In this document: positions 37,201 to 52,200 of the stretch, in pieces
Layout: every line of letters starts with the position of its first letter
Position numbering within the stretch: the first letter of the stretch is position 1
Source of the DNA: Luscinia megarhynchos
Lineage: Eukaryota; Chordata; Aves; Passeriformes; Turdidae
Assembly (NCBI GenBank): GCA_034336665.1
Contig: JAPFBE010000003.1
Location: forward strand, 39,034,360-39,098,359
Length of the DNA: 64,000 nucleotides
Direction of reading: 5' to 3'
Position numbers and translations under genes: made by a program
The notes under the pieces: generated by a model
The model's database searches: none
The model's input: the letters and a program-made list of their open reading frames with translations, nothing else
Told to the model about the DNA's origin: nothing

Positions 37201-40200
37201 AGATGAGTTTAGTTCTGAAGACTTGGCCATGTTTTCAGCTGCGACAAAGTGCTGGTTTAACTTTTTGGCTGACTGAAGATGGTTAATCCAGATGCTGAGT
37301 GCATTCACCATTTTCTGGTTTTATTAAATACGTGTCTAGCAGATAATAACATTCCATTGAAACATGCAGCTTGTTCCAAAAAGCTATATTGCATTAGACT
37401 ATTGCAAAAGAAAGGAAGTGTACAGAATTTTCAGAGATTGATATGTAACCATAATAATTCATAAACAGACATACCTTAAGAGGATTTCTTGTGCTGTGTC
37501 CATTGAATGCCTTTAATCCTCTTCCAACTAATATTGATACTTGGTTTTCATTTAAACAGTGCATCAAAACCTACAATTCAGACTGGCATATTGTTAACTA
37601 TAGGTATGAAGATTACTCAGGAGAGTTTCGACAGCTTCCAAAGTAAGTATGTTATTTAGTTTATTTAGTGGTATGATAAATTGTGAAGGAACTTTGCATT
37701 TAATATAGACTTATTTATTAGAGAAGTATATAAATATGTGTAATATGTAAACTGAAATATGCCATGTCCATGTTTAATAGTCAGTAGAGATGATAAAGGC
37801 TTGTTGGATGGAATTGATGAACTTGAATGTGTAATATCATGTTAAACCATTTTTCTGGGAAGGTCCTGTAATAACACAGCCTTGTTAACAGGCAAGTCAA
37901 AACAAGACATTGTATCATTGACAATGTGAATTTAAGTATGATAACTAAAACAGGCTAATGTTTAGAGGAACCTAAGATGGTAATATCCTGTTTTCATCAC
38001 TTCAAAGGCAGCTTTTGGAACTCCCTTTAGGAGCTTGGGGAATAGAACCCAACTGAGATGGTTAGAGCAGGTTTTCAAAGGATGATTCAAAGTAAAAGCC
38101 TAACTGACATCTGTTACAAACTTTCTAAACCATCTGCTAAAGAAATGTTTTCCCAGTTTTTCAAAGTTTTCTAGGAGGAGTATAGAGCTTAGAACCGTAA
38201 TTCAGAATGTCTGAGGGTAGCTGAATACTCTGAATACTCCAACTCTGGAAGATCTATGTCTTCCCTAACAGCTCTCCTGCATCTAGCAGCTAAGAAATAG
38301 TTACCTTGCCCTGTGGAAAGTTCTGATCTACTCACAGGTATTGTACAAGTCAGTACCTGGTTGTCACTTGCCCTGAACAGAAACCACAATAGGAATTTTC
38401 AAAAGTGCCTTGTCCTGCAAGGAGCCAGGGGTTGCAGGTATGAATTCTTAATCATAATGAGTGAATGAGAAGGCATTTGTTCTCTTCAGTTACACATTAG
38501 CACAGTGACAAGCAGAACAAAAGGGACATGGCAGCTAGATGTACAAATGAGGAAAATTGCTTTCTAAGAAATAGAATTAATGAAAAATGCATGGTTTTAC
38601 TTAGTTTTTCTTGGGCTTTTTTCCTCTTCAGTGGGAAAAGAACATCTTAATTTTCGCATCAATAAAATATGTAACTAATTACAAAATTCCTAGTACTTCA
38701 GAAGCTTTTTCTTTTATAGTAAAGGGACAAAGCCAGACAAGCTTCCTGTTCATTTGTATGAAGTGGATGAAGAAGCAGATAAAGATGAGGTGAGCTAATA
38801 GCAATTCCTTACTTCCTCTTGTTTTCATTAAAGAATGTTGGGTGTGATGAGGTTGTGAGCTTGGTTAAGTGTTGATGTCAGTACATGAAAACAGGGATTA
38901 GCTTGAACCACCTTATTGGGAAACAAATTAGTTATTTTTCCTTTCTCCTTTCAAATAATCTTGTTCTCTAGAGATCTGTCAGGTGAGTTAGAAAAAGTTT
39001 TGACTGATAATAAAATTGAACTTTCAGAACTTGGTGACATATAAGCCTTCAGTTGTCATAAAATCTGTTTTATACTGTATCTATGTAGACAGGTCTCCAG
39101 AGAGAAGGGTTTCCTGCAGTTTAATCATGGAACTGAGTCAAATCATAGGTGAATCTGTTCCAGCACAGCAACAGCACACACATTTCAGCAAGCATGACAC
39201 TACAGTGTGAGCTAAAATCAATTCATCACAAATTTGAATATAAGATAAGACTCGGAGAGCTATCACAGAAACAAAAGCTTAAAAAATTGACTAGAACTCC
39301 CAAGATATTTTCTCTTCTGTCATTGATTTAGGGAAAGGAGAGATGTATAGCATCAAGCAATTTTCAAGTATATTTCAAATGCCAAAGACTTTTTTCAGCA
39401 ACTGCGTCTGTTATTTTTGTGATTTATTTTTTACCACACCCTGTTTCAAAACACGTTTTTAAATGCCATTGTTACCTTTTTGTACAGGTACTTGCAATCT
39501 TACATCTCAAACAAGATTTAAAATAAAACAATTTTTATTTTTTGTGGTTTTTACCTCTTGACAATTACTTTGCTCCTAAATTCCTGGTACTCATAACTGC
39601 TGCATATGAAATGAAAGTATTAAATGTGAAGACATTATTTGGGAAATTCATCTGAGTAGATAGATATGCAATCAGAGAGTCCCAGGCTGACATTTATCCA
39701 GCACTGCTATTAATCTGCACTGTTGTATTTGGACAAATAACTATATGCATCTGTATCAAAACTTCCTATTTGTAGGATGGGAATAATTGTGATTACTATT
39801 ATACTGACATTTAAAAGATTTGGCATTATTTACTGTGATAATATTTCTGAGAACAGAAGTGTTTTAGAAAACAGTGAGTTGAACTCTAAAAAATTAAATG
39901 AGTATATGATTGGCTATAATTCTTACCAGGAAATACATTATGGGTAGAGTTAGGTAAACACTGAAAAACTGTAGTTTGGCTATTAGCAGGTAGTATGTGT
40001 TTTACCAGGAAGTGTAAGTGGAGAGGACTGCCTGTGTCCTGTAAGAACAGGCAGGAGCAGGGTGTCCCTTTCAGAAGTACAATCACTGTAGGTCTGCTGC
40101 TTTTTGAGGAACTGGAAAAATAAACACAAGGAAAAGGACATGCTAGGAGGAAAAGGGAAGTTAGTGGGACAATAGAGTGGGGGGACCATAAATTCTTTTC

Positions 40201-43200
40201 ATCTAGGGAAGACTTAATGGAAGAGGTGTTTTTTTCAGACATTAGTATCTTTCTATGCCAAAAAGCACAGATGCAAACCTTAGATTGAAAGTTGTTTGGT
40301 CTTTTTGTTTCACTTTTGTTTGTGTTTGAAGAAAGCTGATTTATTAAGAGAATGATAGCAAACAAAAAGCTACAAATGATTAAAAATTGGAGGAAAACCA
40401 CATAAAGATTAGTTTAATCATGGATTATTAAAAAGGAGAAAATTACCTAACAAAAACTGCTTTGGGCTGTCAGGCCATCAGGTTGATGTTTGCAAATGGA
40501 ATTTTTCAATCCGGTATGGGATCAAGATAGGGGATTGTTTTTGTTGAAACAGTTGCTGTTGAAGTAAACTTTGGAGCCGAGTTTGTGGGAAAGATCACTT
40601 TAAAAAGTGCAGCACAGTGTGCAGCAGCTATGATAAAAGTGAGGAAATTACCTTAGCAGTTGGAAACAGGAAGTATGTTTTCAGTGTAAGAGTGGTGTGT
40701 TAACAACCGGGTCCTGGGTTCCTTTGTATTAACAGATGGTCAGCTGGAAAGATTCAGTAGCTTTTTGGCTCTGTAGGCAGGAGTTCTGCCTGACAGAAAG
40801 AAATGGTGTAACTAGAGAGGCCCAAATGACACTCAGTTTTGTTGCTAGAAAACAGCATGCAGCTCAGAGTTGGGAAATTGTGCACCTCAGAGACCAGGAA
40901 CTGGAGTCTTAATAGAGCTAAATCTTAATTTTTGTTAACGCAGGTAATAAATGAATTTTAGTCATGTGAGGTGATCCTGTGCAATTACAGAAAAGCATTG
41001 GATGTTTTGTGCCAAGTTTTGGTAATAACTCATCATCTACTCATCGCCTTACACTTGTGAAGGTGATTTAAACCCACCCTTTCCTTGGGGATAACTCACA
41101 CCAGGGGAGGGGAAGAGTCATACAGTCATATTTGGAAACCCAGTGTTTTAAGTTGTCCCTCTATCTTTTTTCTTGCATAAGAAAAATAATTATCTAGGTA
41201 ATAGAACAGCTAATGGCTTGAAATTATGAAAAAAAAGATGGTTGTGTTGCTTGGACAGTGAGACTCTTTGGGACACATGAAAATTTACTGAGTATTTCTG
41301 GTCTATGCCTTTGGACCATTGTATCAGATGCTCTGATAGTTGATGACCATGTCGTCCTTAGTGTTAGCCCCCCTTACTGGGCCTAACATCAATAGTACCA
41401 AGCTGACTATAAATGTTAAAAGATCAGATTGATGCATCTTTTGCATTCTGTTCACAGTTTTTTGAAGTTCACATGTGCATATGCTTAGTATGCAAGCTAG
41501 ACAGAGTAAATAAGCTGTAAATAAGTTACCTAGTAACTTTTTACAGAATGTTCCTTGATTCAGTTCCAGAAAAAAATTCATGTAATTCCAAGATTTGGTA
41601 TAATGTTCAGTTGTTGAACTAGTGACTCTCTCCTCCTTAATTAATCAGCATGTTTTCTTAACAGCCAAGAAAAGGAATTAGAAAATGTATTTGAGGTACT
41701 CAAGGATGTTTTGTGATTTTCTTTTCAGCTGGATGCTCAGCTAATTCTGAATGTTTCATTAAAAAATTTACCAGGAGTAATTCTCCTCTAGATGGATAAA
41801 AATCCTCCTACGTGTTTAATTCATTAATAATTTTGTTTCAAAATGGGCTGTATCAACTGGCAACCATGGTAATGTCAGCTTCATAGTACTCTAAAAGATT
41901 ACTTGGTACTGGTGACTTCATATTTATTCTGTGGCAGTTATAAATCAGTCTTTTGGATATGTTTTGATAGCAGAGTGCTGCTTTTTGATAGTTGTCTACA
42001 TTCTAAGTTTTTTGATGCAGCCATTCAGTTGCCTCCCCTGGCAGATGGATGTGCTGTACAGGCAGTGGGTGTGATGTGTGATGCTTGCATTGGATCTGCT
42101 GTTTGTGAACTTGCCTGGCTGCCAAGTTCAGTCTTGTTCCCTCTGCAAAGCTTTGATTCTGATCTGTAAAAGGGCAGATCCAATGCAAGAATTAATTCTC
42201 TATAAATTCTTAAGATGATAATGTCTTTGAAGTACTGCATGTAAATCAAAATGGTTTGAAAAATCTTGTTGAAGTTTTGCATAAGCATGTGTTTGCATTG
42301 TTCATTTTGGCAATAGAAATAGGTAAGAATTTTTACACTCTGTGGAAAAGGTTACAAGGTAAATATAAGTAAATGTTTGAATTCTTGACTGTTTGCTTAC
42401 TCCAGTTTCACTGGGATTTGTCCTGACTAACTTTTAGCTACCTATAGGCTGGATCATCCTGTTCTCTGTAGATAAAGCTGGTAGAAGTGGCCAGATTACA
42501 TATTAAAAGTTAGATGAGGTCAATCTCATCCCAGGTCTTTAAATAAAATAATGGAAAAGCTATAGAATTTCAGCAAGGACTCATGGTACATTATTATAAT
42601 TATGTTATGAACATAGTTATTCCAACTTCTAAAATGACTCCTGAAATTATTGGTAAATGCTACATGGACTGTGATGCAAAAGTTTACCTTTTCATTTTTC
42701 TTCTTCTTTTCACTCTTCCTTTCCCTGTATTCCTTTCTTCATCTCCAGGATGCAGCATCTCTTGGGTCTCAGAAGGGTGGAATAACAAAACAAGGATGGC
42801 TGTACAAAGGGAACATGAACAGTGCAATCAGTGTGACAATGAGAGTAAGTTTAAGAATATCTTACATATGAGAAAAAGCTGAATACTGATATTAAATATC
42901 TCTGTGCCTTGGAGAGGTCAGTTTGTGGTATGTGGTTTAGTTCTAAAAAAAATTGCATGAAAAGAAAGAGGGAAGCTTGTGTGTACTTCATATATCTGAA
43001 ACCTTGCTTTTATTTTATTATATGTAAACCAGAAAAAAAAAAAGCCATGAAAAATCTAGTATGTGGGAGGAGTTAAATTTTCCTAACTGTACCCTGGTGT
43101 GATTTTAGTGGAAAAGGGACTGTGTAATATGGGGTTGGGTGGGGTGTACTTGTTTGTATTATCGTATTTTATATAAAAATACAATTTTTAAATTTGCCTC

Positions 43201-46200
43201 TTATTATAGAGTCAGTTTACTCTTATATTATATAGTCAGTTTTATATTGACTCTTATATTATAGAGTCAGTTTTTTAAATATCTGTCAATAGGTCAAAAA
43301 TACTGTCAAATGATATAGTACAATCCTGCTGCAGATATCATAAGGTAATTTTTTTAATCAATGGTTTCTGTTTTCTTTTCTGCAGATACTGATTATGTTA
43401 TCTATAAGTAAAAGCATTTTTTCTATTACCTACTCTGTAAATAGCACTTATGAATATATAATATGAAGCTAATTAATACTAGTGTTGTCACTGTTCTTTT
43501 TCCCTCATTTCTTTTCACTAGTCATTTAAAAGAAGATTTTTCCACTTAATCCAGCTTGGTGATGGATCCTATAATCTCAATTTCTACAAAGATGAAAAAA
43601 TATCAAAAGAACCTAAAGGATCAATATTTCTAGATTCATGCATGGGAGTGGTTCAGGTAATTATAATTATTCTGTCTGTTTGCCAATTAATTCTGTATTT
43701 ACTAGCAAGTGAAATTTTATTTAAGATCTAGATTACTGTTGTTGAATGTAGATCAGTACCTATTTTGCAGAGGAACAAATAGACAAGCTGCATCTTGCCA
43801 AAGCAGTGAACAAGATTTCAAAGGGCAGGAGACTGAATTTTTGAAATCTTTCTGAAAAGAACGTAAATTACTAATTGGCGTCAAGTATTTAGCAAACCAA
43901 ATTCTAAGGCAAATGCACAAAGAGCCCCAAACTTGGCAAAGTAATGACAGCATAAAATTGAAGTTTATTTCAGTTAGATTTTGTGCTTGCATGAGCTGTA
44001 AAATGTTTTTCATAGCTTCTTGTGTGGGATTTTTGTTGCGGGAATTGTATTGAATTCAAACACCCTTCCAGATGCTTTCGTTTGACCTTTATGATGTTAC
44101 TTTTCTGTGCTTTTCTTTATTTTGAAAAGTTAAAGGCTTTGGTAAAATGTTTGTCAGTAGCAAGTGCCAAGGAAAAGATTCTTTTTTTTTTTTTTTTGTG
44201 ATTCTGCTGTGTATTTATAGTACAACATGTAGCTGTTCTGTTAAGCACAGCATACCTGGAAAAGCTCCATGGGTCTTGGGTTTTTTTAAACTTGTACAGA
44301 AATAGGCGAAGTTTAATAAAAGTGTATTGCTTAAATAATATTTTTTTAGCATAAAGTTGTTTGAAGATTTACACAAAGAGGTAAAGCCGCTTAACAGAGG
44401 ATTTTTTCCTCCCCAAAATATTGTACCATTGTTTCTTGGATGCACATTTAATGGATAACTCCTATGAAAATCTTAACAACTGTAATACATTTTATCATAT
44501 TGCTAGTTCTATTTATAATTTTGCAATTATTTTGCCTTAGAGATACAATTCTGGCCAACTCCACTGAAATTAATTTGATTTGTGTTTTTAAAACAAGCCA
44601 ACAAACATAAACGTGGTTCCTAAATGGTGTAGCCTCATCCATATATACAAATACTTATGGTGGGTGCAAAGAGGACAGAGCCAGGCTCTGCTCAGTGATG
44701 CCCAGTGACAGGGCTGGAGGCAACAGGCATAACCCGAACCACAGGAGGATCCCTCTGAACATCAGGGAACACTCTTTCACTCTGAGGGTGACCAGGCACT
44801 GGAACAGGCTGCCTAGAGAGGATTTGGAGTCTCCATCCATGGAGATATTCAAAAGCTCCCTGGACATGATCCTGTGAATTGGCTGTGCTTGAGGAGGGAG
44901 TGTTGGATGAGAAAACGACCAGAGGCCCCTTCTAACCTGTAACTGTTCTATCATGTTGGGATTTAAAACCTGAAAGTCTCTTTTCCTCATACATACTTTT
45001 GTACTGTTCCATACTTTCTGTTCCATCAGTTCAATCCAGTTAACCTCAAGTTTCCTCAGACTCTGCCAGAAGCTTGCTTTTTAAAACAAGCAGTGTATTA
45101 CTGTTTCTTTTGTTCTTCTGCAGGTAGGCTGGCACACTCATCTTAAGTAAAACTGTACTTTGGATGCTTTAAAATTTATAGTTGGCTGTGCCTCTAACGC
45201 TATTGTACAGTACCCTCAGTGTTAATCTTGGCACTTGGTCTTTAAAACTGCATGTAAAAATTTGAGACTATTTAGGAATTAGCATCAGGTGCAAAATCAA
45301 AACCAGTTAATGCTCAATTCCAATAAGCCAAGTAGTCATTTGGGGGCTTGGATAAAGGAGTTTGGAAATAACTGTTTTCTTCACTTGAATTTTTGATGGG
45401 GGGCAAGTAAATGCTGATTTAAACAATCAAATATTTTACATAATGTTCCTATTCCAAATGTAGTTTTATTATCTTATATTATGCCCTGTATGCTTTCTGG
45501 CTGACCTTATTGTTTTACTTACTATTGGTATTGAATTAGCATTTAAAAACTCGTGTGGGAAAAAGTGGTATCTACACAGTAGAAATTGCACTTCCATTTA
45601 ACAGAAGAGAAAAACAAAGGAAAATATCTGTAAGGACCCCAGCCATATTACTTTGAAGTAGTCTGTCATGGAATTCATAGAAATGGTTTTTCTTAGGTAG
45701 TTATGCTTTCAAGCTTTTGTTCTCAGAATGGAACTACTTGTTTCAGAGTCAGTATTTTCAATGTGGGGAGATAAGTTCCTATTGCATTGCTATAACACTT
45801 TTCTGTTTTGTTTTCATTCAGTGTATTTGCTTACTTATATTTTCAAAGACAGTAGATGCCTGAGAGAAAAATACTGGCTTCACTAATAGACCTGAAGTTA
45901 GACCAGAATATGCTTCTTCATCAGAACTTGTATCAAGAGGAATGCTGAATTTGTGCAGTAGATGGGTTTTATTTGTTTGGGGTTTTTGGTTTGGGTGTAT
46001 TTCTTTTTTTGCCCAAACTTAAGTTAAGAGTCTGGAATTCCTGGAATTCTGTTAGGTGTTTTTGGATTTGGTTTTGTTTATTGGGATTTTTGTTTTAATA
46101 CTAAATTATATAGAGACTTTTCTGATCAGAGATATGGAGTGGATAATATATGCAGTGTATGTATTCACACATCCAGCCGTATGTACAGGTATAGCTGCTC

Positions 46201-49200
46201 TAATTCAGAGTTTTGTGAAAGCTGAGATCTGTGACATCTACCACTTGTGTATAAGGTTTTATACTGTGAAATGCAGAGGTTACTTTTCTCAGGATTTTAC
46301 TTTTATTTCAGCACTGGTTTCAAATAAGATTGCCTTAGTTCTGAAGTCCATACTTTTGTTGATATGCTTGACAGAAACTCAACTTTGGTAGAAAACTAAC
46401 TGTTCTGTCAACAAGTTGTTAGTCTGTTAATTGAAGAATCTGATATACAGTAGTAGTTTGGCATTTAATTTAACTTAAGCAAAAAATCCCCCAACCATTA
46501 AGACCTTCTTACTGTTTATTTTAATATATATCTAATGCATTATCAATTTGTAAAACTAAATTGATGATAATATAGAATTTTCATTTAAGACTTCTGAATT
46601 CATTCCCAGAAGCATGAGTCAGGCTAAGTAGCATTTGAAACCCTGGTTTAAATTGTGCAGAGAAGGATGACAAAAATGTTTGAGGAAAAAAGGAGGAACT
46701 GATTCCCTATTTTATGTGTATCTATATGACTAACAATATCAGGGCATTTGGGGTTGATGTTGGTTATAATTTTACCTCTAGTATAAAATCTCAGTCTGCA
46801 AACTCAAATATAATAGCATTTCATGGTTTTGTTTCTTTTTGTTTTTTTAGTAGACCTTAGTTAGTTTCATTTTTTAGGTGATCTGAGTACATTAAGAATT
46901 GATATTTTGAAATTGGATTTTTTGGGTTTTTATAAAAGGACTGCAAGCAGAATGATGACTGGAAACTGGAAGACAGGCTGTTCTCTTTCCTGATTACACT
47001 TGTTGCAGTGCTGTAAATAATTTGAAAAGGTCAAATGTCAGAGAGCAAAAAGTGTCATGATACATTTTTTCAAAATATCAAACTGTATTTTTGTGTAGAA
47101 TATCTGAAATATGTATAACTTGTGGCTAGACAGAATGTGAAGTGCTACACAGGTCTTTTATTTTCTTATAGAACAATAAAGTCAGACGTTTCGCATTTGA
47201 GCTCAAGATGCAAGACAAGAGTAGTTTCCTTTTAGCTGCAGACAGTGAACTTGAAATGGAAGAGTGGATAAACACTCTGAACAAAATCCTTCAGCTTAAC
47301 TTTGAGGCTGCAATGCAAGAAAAGAGAAATGGCGAGTCCCACGAAGGTAAGCAGGGTTTCTAGCAGGGCTAATGTTATGTGACCATGTCTTCTTACATGC
47401 ATTTTTGAAAGAAAGGCTTTAATGTGGCTAATTTTTTTTTGTTTGTTTGTTTTGGTTTTCTTTGGTCATAAAAATTACAGGCCTTTTTACTGTCCACTTC
47501 AACTGATGAGCATTTTGACCTTTTGGGCATTAAAACAGTACTGTTCTGTATTGATTCCAGTTGAGTCAAGTCCAGAAGATAATTGTGAGACTGATTAAGT
47601 CTAGAAAAGTAGAACCCACAATGTAAAATTAGGACTGAGGCAGTTTAAGGAATAGAAGAAATTTAGGATGAACTTGTTTTAAAATGTGTAAAATGCTGCT
47701 GAAAATAAAGTAATCTGTTCTGTGATCACTGTAGGTAGAAATCGTGGTTGCAGTGTGGGGCTTAAATGTAAATATAGTTCCCTTGACCACAAATATTTCC
47801 TGTAAGTATTGAAATAGACTGCTTGGGTGTAGAATCCTTTCTATTGGAGCCCTTTAAGAATAGGTAAGACAGGTATCTGTAAGGAATGCAATGTATGTCA
47901 CAGTATTTCAGTGACAAAAGAATAGTCTAGATGTCCTCTCATTCAGTTTTCCTCTTGAGAGTGGATGGGGAGGGAAACTGGTGTAAAACCAATTGTATGC
48001 ATATCCAGAAGAACCTGGATGATATTATTGAAGGTTGTTTTTTTGTAGGTAGTACAAAGTACCAAAAGGGATCATTAGAGCTTAAAATGAGATATCACAG
48101 TATTCAAAGACTGTCAGGATTTATTGTGATGTTTGCAAATGTTAGAAGGAGAAGCATCTAGCTCTGGGAAAGACATTTTAGTCTGTGGTCCTTAGTTGAC
48201 CTTAGCACTGCAAGATGTTTATAGCTGACTGAATGGCTGCTTTGTAAATCCAGTAACTGTTGGTGAGTAGAGCTGGGAACCTAATGAACAGAGGGAACTT
48301 GTTTTGAAATCAAGTTACAATGCATTGTGGAAAGAGTAATGTAAAGTTTGTGCACTGAATATCTGCTTGCCCCATGTAGATATCAAAATTAAAATTAAAG
48401 GTGTCTTCTGGTAAGATTAGAAATAACTGCTATTTTAATGATTTTTGTAACTAGTTACATCTTTGAATCAAAGAATCTTTGAATCATCAAAATGATGCAG
48501 TTGTCCACAACCTATGTATGTTAACAGTTGTCATTTTTGAGGGGGTAGAATATTAAAAAAGATTAAATTCTTTTGCTGTGGAGTTTTGTGAGCACTTTGG
48601 AATTTTGATACTTATTTTAAAATGAGGTTTTATAATTTCAGATGATGAACAAAGCAAACTGGAAAGCTCATCAAGTAGTTTTGATAACTACTATCCTGAA
48701 ATTGCCAAGGTAATATATATTGTAAATGTCAACTTGGGATATAAAGTACTAAACATAAGTTAGCCACATGAACTTTCAGTAAAGGTAAGGCGTTGGCTTG
48801 TAGCTTCCAGTCAGCTTGTGGTTCTTGGAAAGCTTAGAAGCTCTTTTGTGAATAGGTGTGGTTATTGGGCTTCATTTTCTGCTTTTGAAAGGAAACAAGA
48901 CACTGTCTTGAAGTTTCCTATCTAAATCTTACTATGCTGTTTAAATACAGCATGTCTTATTATTGTATTATTTTATTAATTCATTATATTTTGTATTGGT
49001 TTATTACATTCAGGTAAGTGTTAAAGTGTTCTTATAGAAATCTGGTTATACTGAAGTCAAGTTTTATTTTTAGACTTAAGAATTTGGAGCAGCTTAATAG
49101 CAGTGATGAAGTGAATGTATTTGAAGATGTTTGTGTTTATAATGAACTGGCAGGTCCATGGATGCTTCCTGTGTTGCCATGGTTCTTGCTTTTCAATTTT

Positions 49201-52200
49201 TTCTCTTAGAGAGGTATGATAGAAATAAGTATGAAATAAACCGGAACAAATAGGAAATCACAGTAACTCTTCCTCAGCCCATTTGCAGACTTTATTTCAG
49301 TTAAATCAGTGAGTTGTGTGTTGCAGTTGGTTTTGTGAGTTTTGAAAGGGAGAAAATTTTATTAAATCACCCAAGAACTGAAACTGGTGACCTTTATTAT
49401 TGAAGCTGCAGAATCCAAAGTCCTTCCTGTGACTTCCTTACTCTTTCTTCTGTGTGGAACAGCCTGGAGTATTGAAACTTCTCTGTTTGACCATTCTCTG
49501 GAATGCTCTCCCTTTCTTTTCTGAGGATCTGTCTGACCTAGTGACTCCTCCTGAAGGTAGTGCAGTTTATGAACTAAGCAAACCAAATTCTATCTGCTGC
49601 AGTAGCTTACATGTCAAAGGATCCAGTCAGAATACATTAACAAGCTTTTAGCACCCAAATTGGTTGGCTGACTTTATTCTTTCTGTTACTGCTTTGTAAT
49701 CAATTTAGCACCTGTACCCAGGTTACATTATGTGATAATGTAGCTCCAGCTATAACTGTACTTGAAAATGAATTAGGATTGTGGTGCATATAATCAAGGG
49801 TTCCTTGGAAGGGCTGTAAGCATCAAACAGCATATTTACATGAGGCTATGAAAATTTATTTCAGAAATAAATATTAAATTAGATGCTCTTATTGTGTGGA
49901 AGATTTTTCTTTCTTTATAGTCAGTTATTACAGTGCTTACGGTCCATATTCCTTCCAGATGGGACTTTACTTCAGGGCTGCAGCACCTGCATATAGTTTT
50001 AGTACTACAGTTGCCATTTCCTATTTCCATAACTTTTGGATCAGGAGCATGCAGCTCTTAAAGCTCATTATTTTTTACAATATTATTTTCTCTTACCTCT
50101 TTAAGCACTGACATTTTTGATTATTGTTATTTATTCCATTGCTATAACCCGTTTGCCTTTCTGTTTCCTTCCAAATAATTTTTTAAAATTTTCCCTTCTA
50201 ATTCACCTTTACTAAACACTGCTTTTCAAAATAATTTGCTCTAGTGTATTTTCCTTGCCTTTTTTTTCCTGAGGAAAATTACAGGGAAAACTCTGCTCAT
50301 TTGCATTACCCTTTGTGTCTTAATTTGATTGCCTTATATAAATGATGTTTATTTGGAGGACTTTTTCGTCATTTATTCTTTCTTGCCTTGTCTTTTCAGC
50401 TGTTGTTTGGATTTGGTTCTTTTTTTCCCCAGTGGAAGCCTCACAAGGCATTGGGCTTTCTTTAAGAATAGTTTCTAGCTGCTCTATTATTTTTGTTGCT
50501 TCTAGGAAGAGAATTTCACAATAGCTGACCTCATATCCTTATGAGGAGAGCGAAATTCCTTCAGGGGTGATTGTAGAGCACCTGACAGTACTAGGGAAAA
50601 AACAGACTTCCTAGGGAGGGTTTAACCCTTGTGGGTGCATACATCTCCAAGCCTTCATTTTTCTATCAATAGCTGTTAGTTTATAACATAAACTAAGTAA
50701 GATGGTATTTTGCACAGGTGCACACACATCTATCTCAATCTGTCTTTCCTACCTATTTCATGTTCCATTTATCTGTATTTTAACTTCCAAGAGCGAATGA
50801 AGGGGGTTTGTAGTAAGTTTTTTTTGTGGTTGGTCAGGGTTGTTTTTTGGTTGTTTTTTTTTGTGTTTATTAATCTTAAAATAAATTACACGTCTGAAAT
50901 AGCTGTGACTGTCATGATCAGTGTGCCCAAGCACCTCCTTAACCCTTATAGGTCCAAGAATACCTTGAGGTGGGAAAATATTGTCTCAGTTTTATAGATG
51001 AGGAAATAAAATCACAGAGCATTGCTGTGCTAGAGACAGGGTTCATGGTAACATGGATTTTCAGTTCTTGAATTCTGACAACTGCCCCCATCTGTCAGTC
51101 AGAAATGCATAGAATCATCTGGTCTTCGTGCACAAAACACTAAAGGATCTAAAACTATTCAAGTTGCTTTAGCTGGAGCAATTTCTGTCTAGCTCCTGTG
51201 GCTAGGTAATCTTCATCCTCACTTATTACCACTAAATAATTAGCTTTGCAAAACATGCACACAACTTTCTGGCCATCCTTAAACTTTTTCACTTTTCCTG
51301 TATTTCTCAAGTATACCAGCTGTTCAACAAGCTAATTCTGCCAGTATTTTGCTGGTATTGAGTATTTGGGTCGTCTCTTTCACAGCAACTCTCCTCTTTT
51401 CAAAATTGCACCGTAGAAGTTTCTCTTCTGTAATACATCCTTTAAGCCAAATTATTTTTTAAATTCCTGTTATCAAACTAAAAATAGGGTTTTGAGCTCT
51501 TGCTTTTGGTTTTGTGTTGTTTTTTTTTCCTTTTCTCTTGAGACATAGAAGTTGCTTCAGGTTCCAGCAAAGCAGATGTAGACAGTAGATCACTTCCTGC
51601 TGATGGTCAGTGATGAGCATTTTGGGTTTGTAACTTCTTTTAACCCATACAGGCTGATCCAAAAGAAACACCTGCCTGTAATGTAATATTTTGTGTCCTT
51701 GTTTAGCCAGCTGCTAGTTTCAGAATGGCATTTCTCCTGCATGGGTAATTTTGGTACATGCATCTGTTCATTTGCCATGTCTTGTGACTTTAAATATCAT
51801 AGGATGCTCTTTAAATAATACCTTTTTCAAACAAAGGTAACCTATGTATACCATCAGTTTTCTCATTCTATTTTGTTCCACTTCACTTTTGTTTTACTGT
51901 TAATAGATAGGTATCCACAAATCCCAGGCAGTGTACAGTGAACTCTGCAAAGTAACTTTTAAATGTGAGTGGTTTATCTTTTGGAAGTTTTTGGGTTTTC
52001 TCCAGCTACCCACAGGAAAACCACTTCTTTGGCAGTAGAGCTCAAAAAAAGTTAAAAAAAACCAACCAAGATAAAAAAAAGAAAGTGAGCTATGGTGGTG
52101 TTTCTTAATTTAGACAATCTGTTGTTTCCTGAGCAATCTTTTGGGTCTCAGGATAGCTCTGAGCTTTAACCTGCAGTCATACTATGTGTTTTTATTTAAA

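Larger units (their letters stand above)
38790..42748 (+). other. DOCK9 intron 5
   Basis: 4.0 kb with no coding exon recognised. It holds a MIR-like relic at about 39715-39830 and a long inverted repeat at 42084-42189. The 171-codon minus frame at 39886-40401 shows no domain and is treated as chance. Confidence 0.8.
43657..47171 (+). other. DOCK9 intron 7
   Basis: 3.5 kb. It holds a MIR-like relic near 43745-43850, a 16-base T-run at 44182-44197 and a CR1 fragment at 44657-44956. A 111-codon + frame at 46056-46391 has no recognised domain. Confidence 0.85.

Noticed and set aside
39886..40401. 171-codon minus-strand open frame, the longest in the window
   Set aside because: Low-complexity Ser/Leu/Phe-rich translation with no domain, no splice context and AT-rich composition; expected by chance in intron 5.
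44655..45026. 123-codon minus-strand frame
   Set aside because: Antisense to a CR1 fragment, so a shadow of the repeat.
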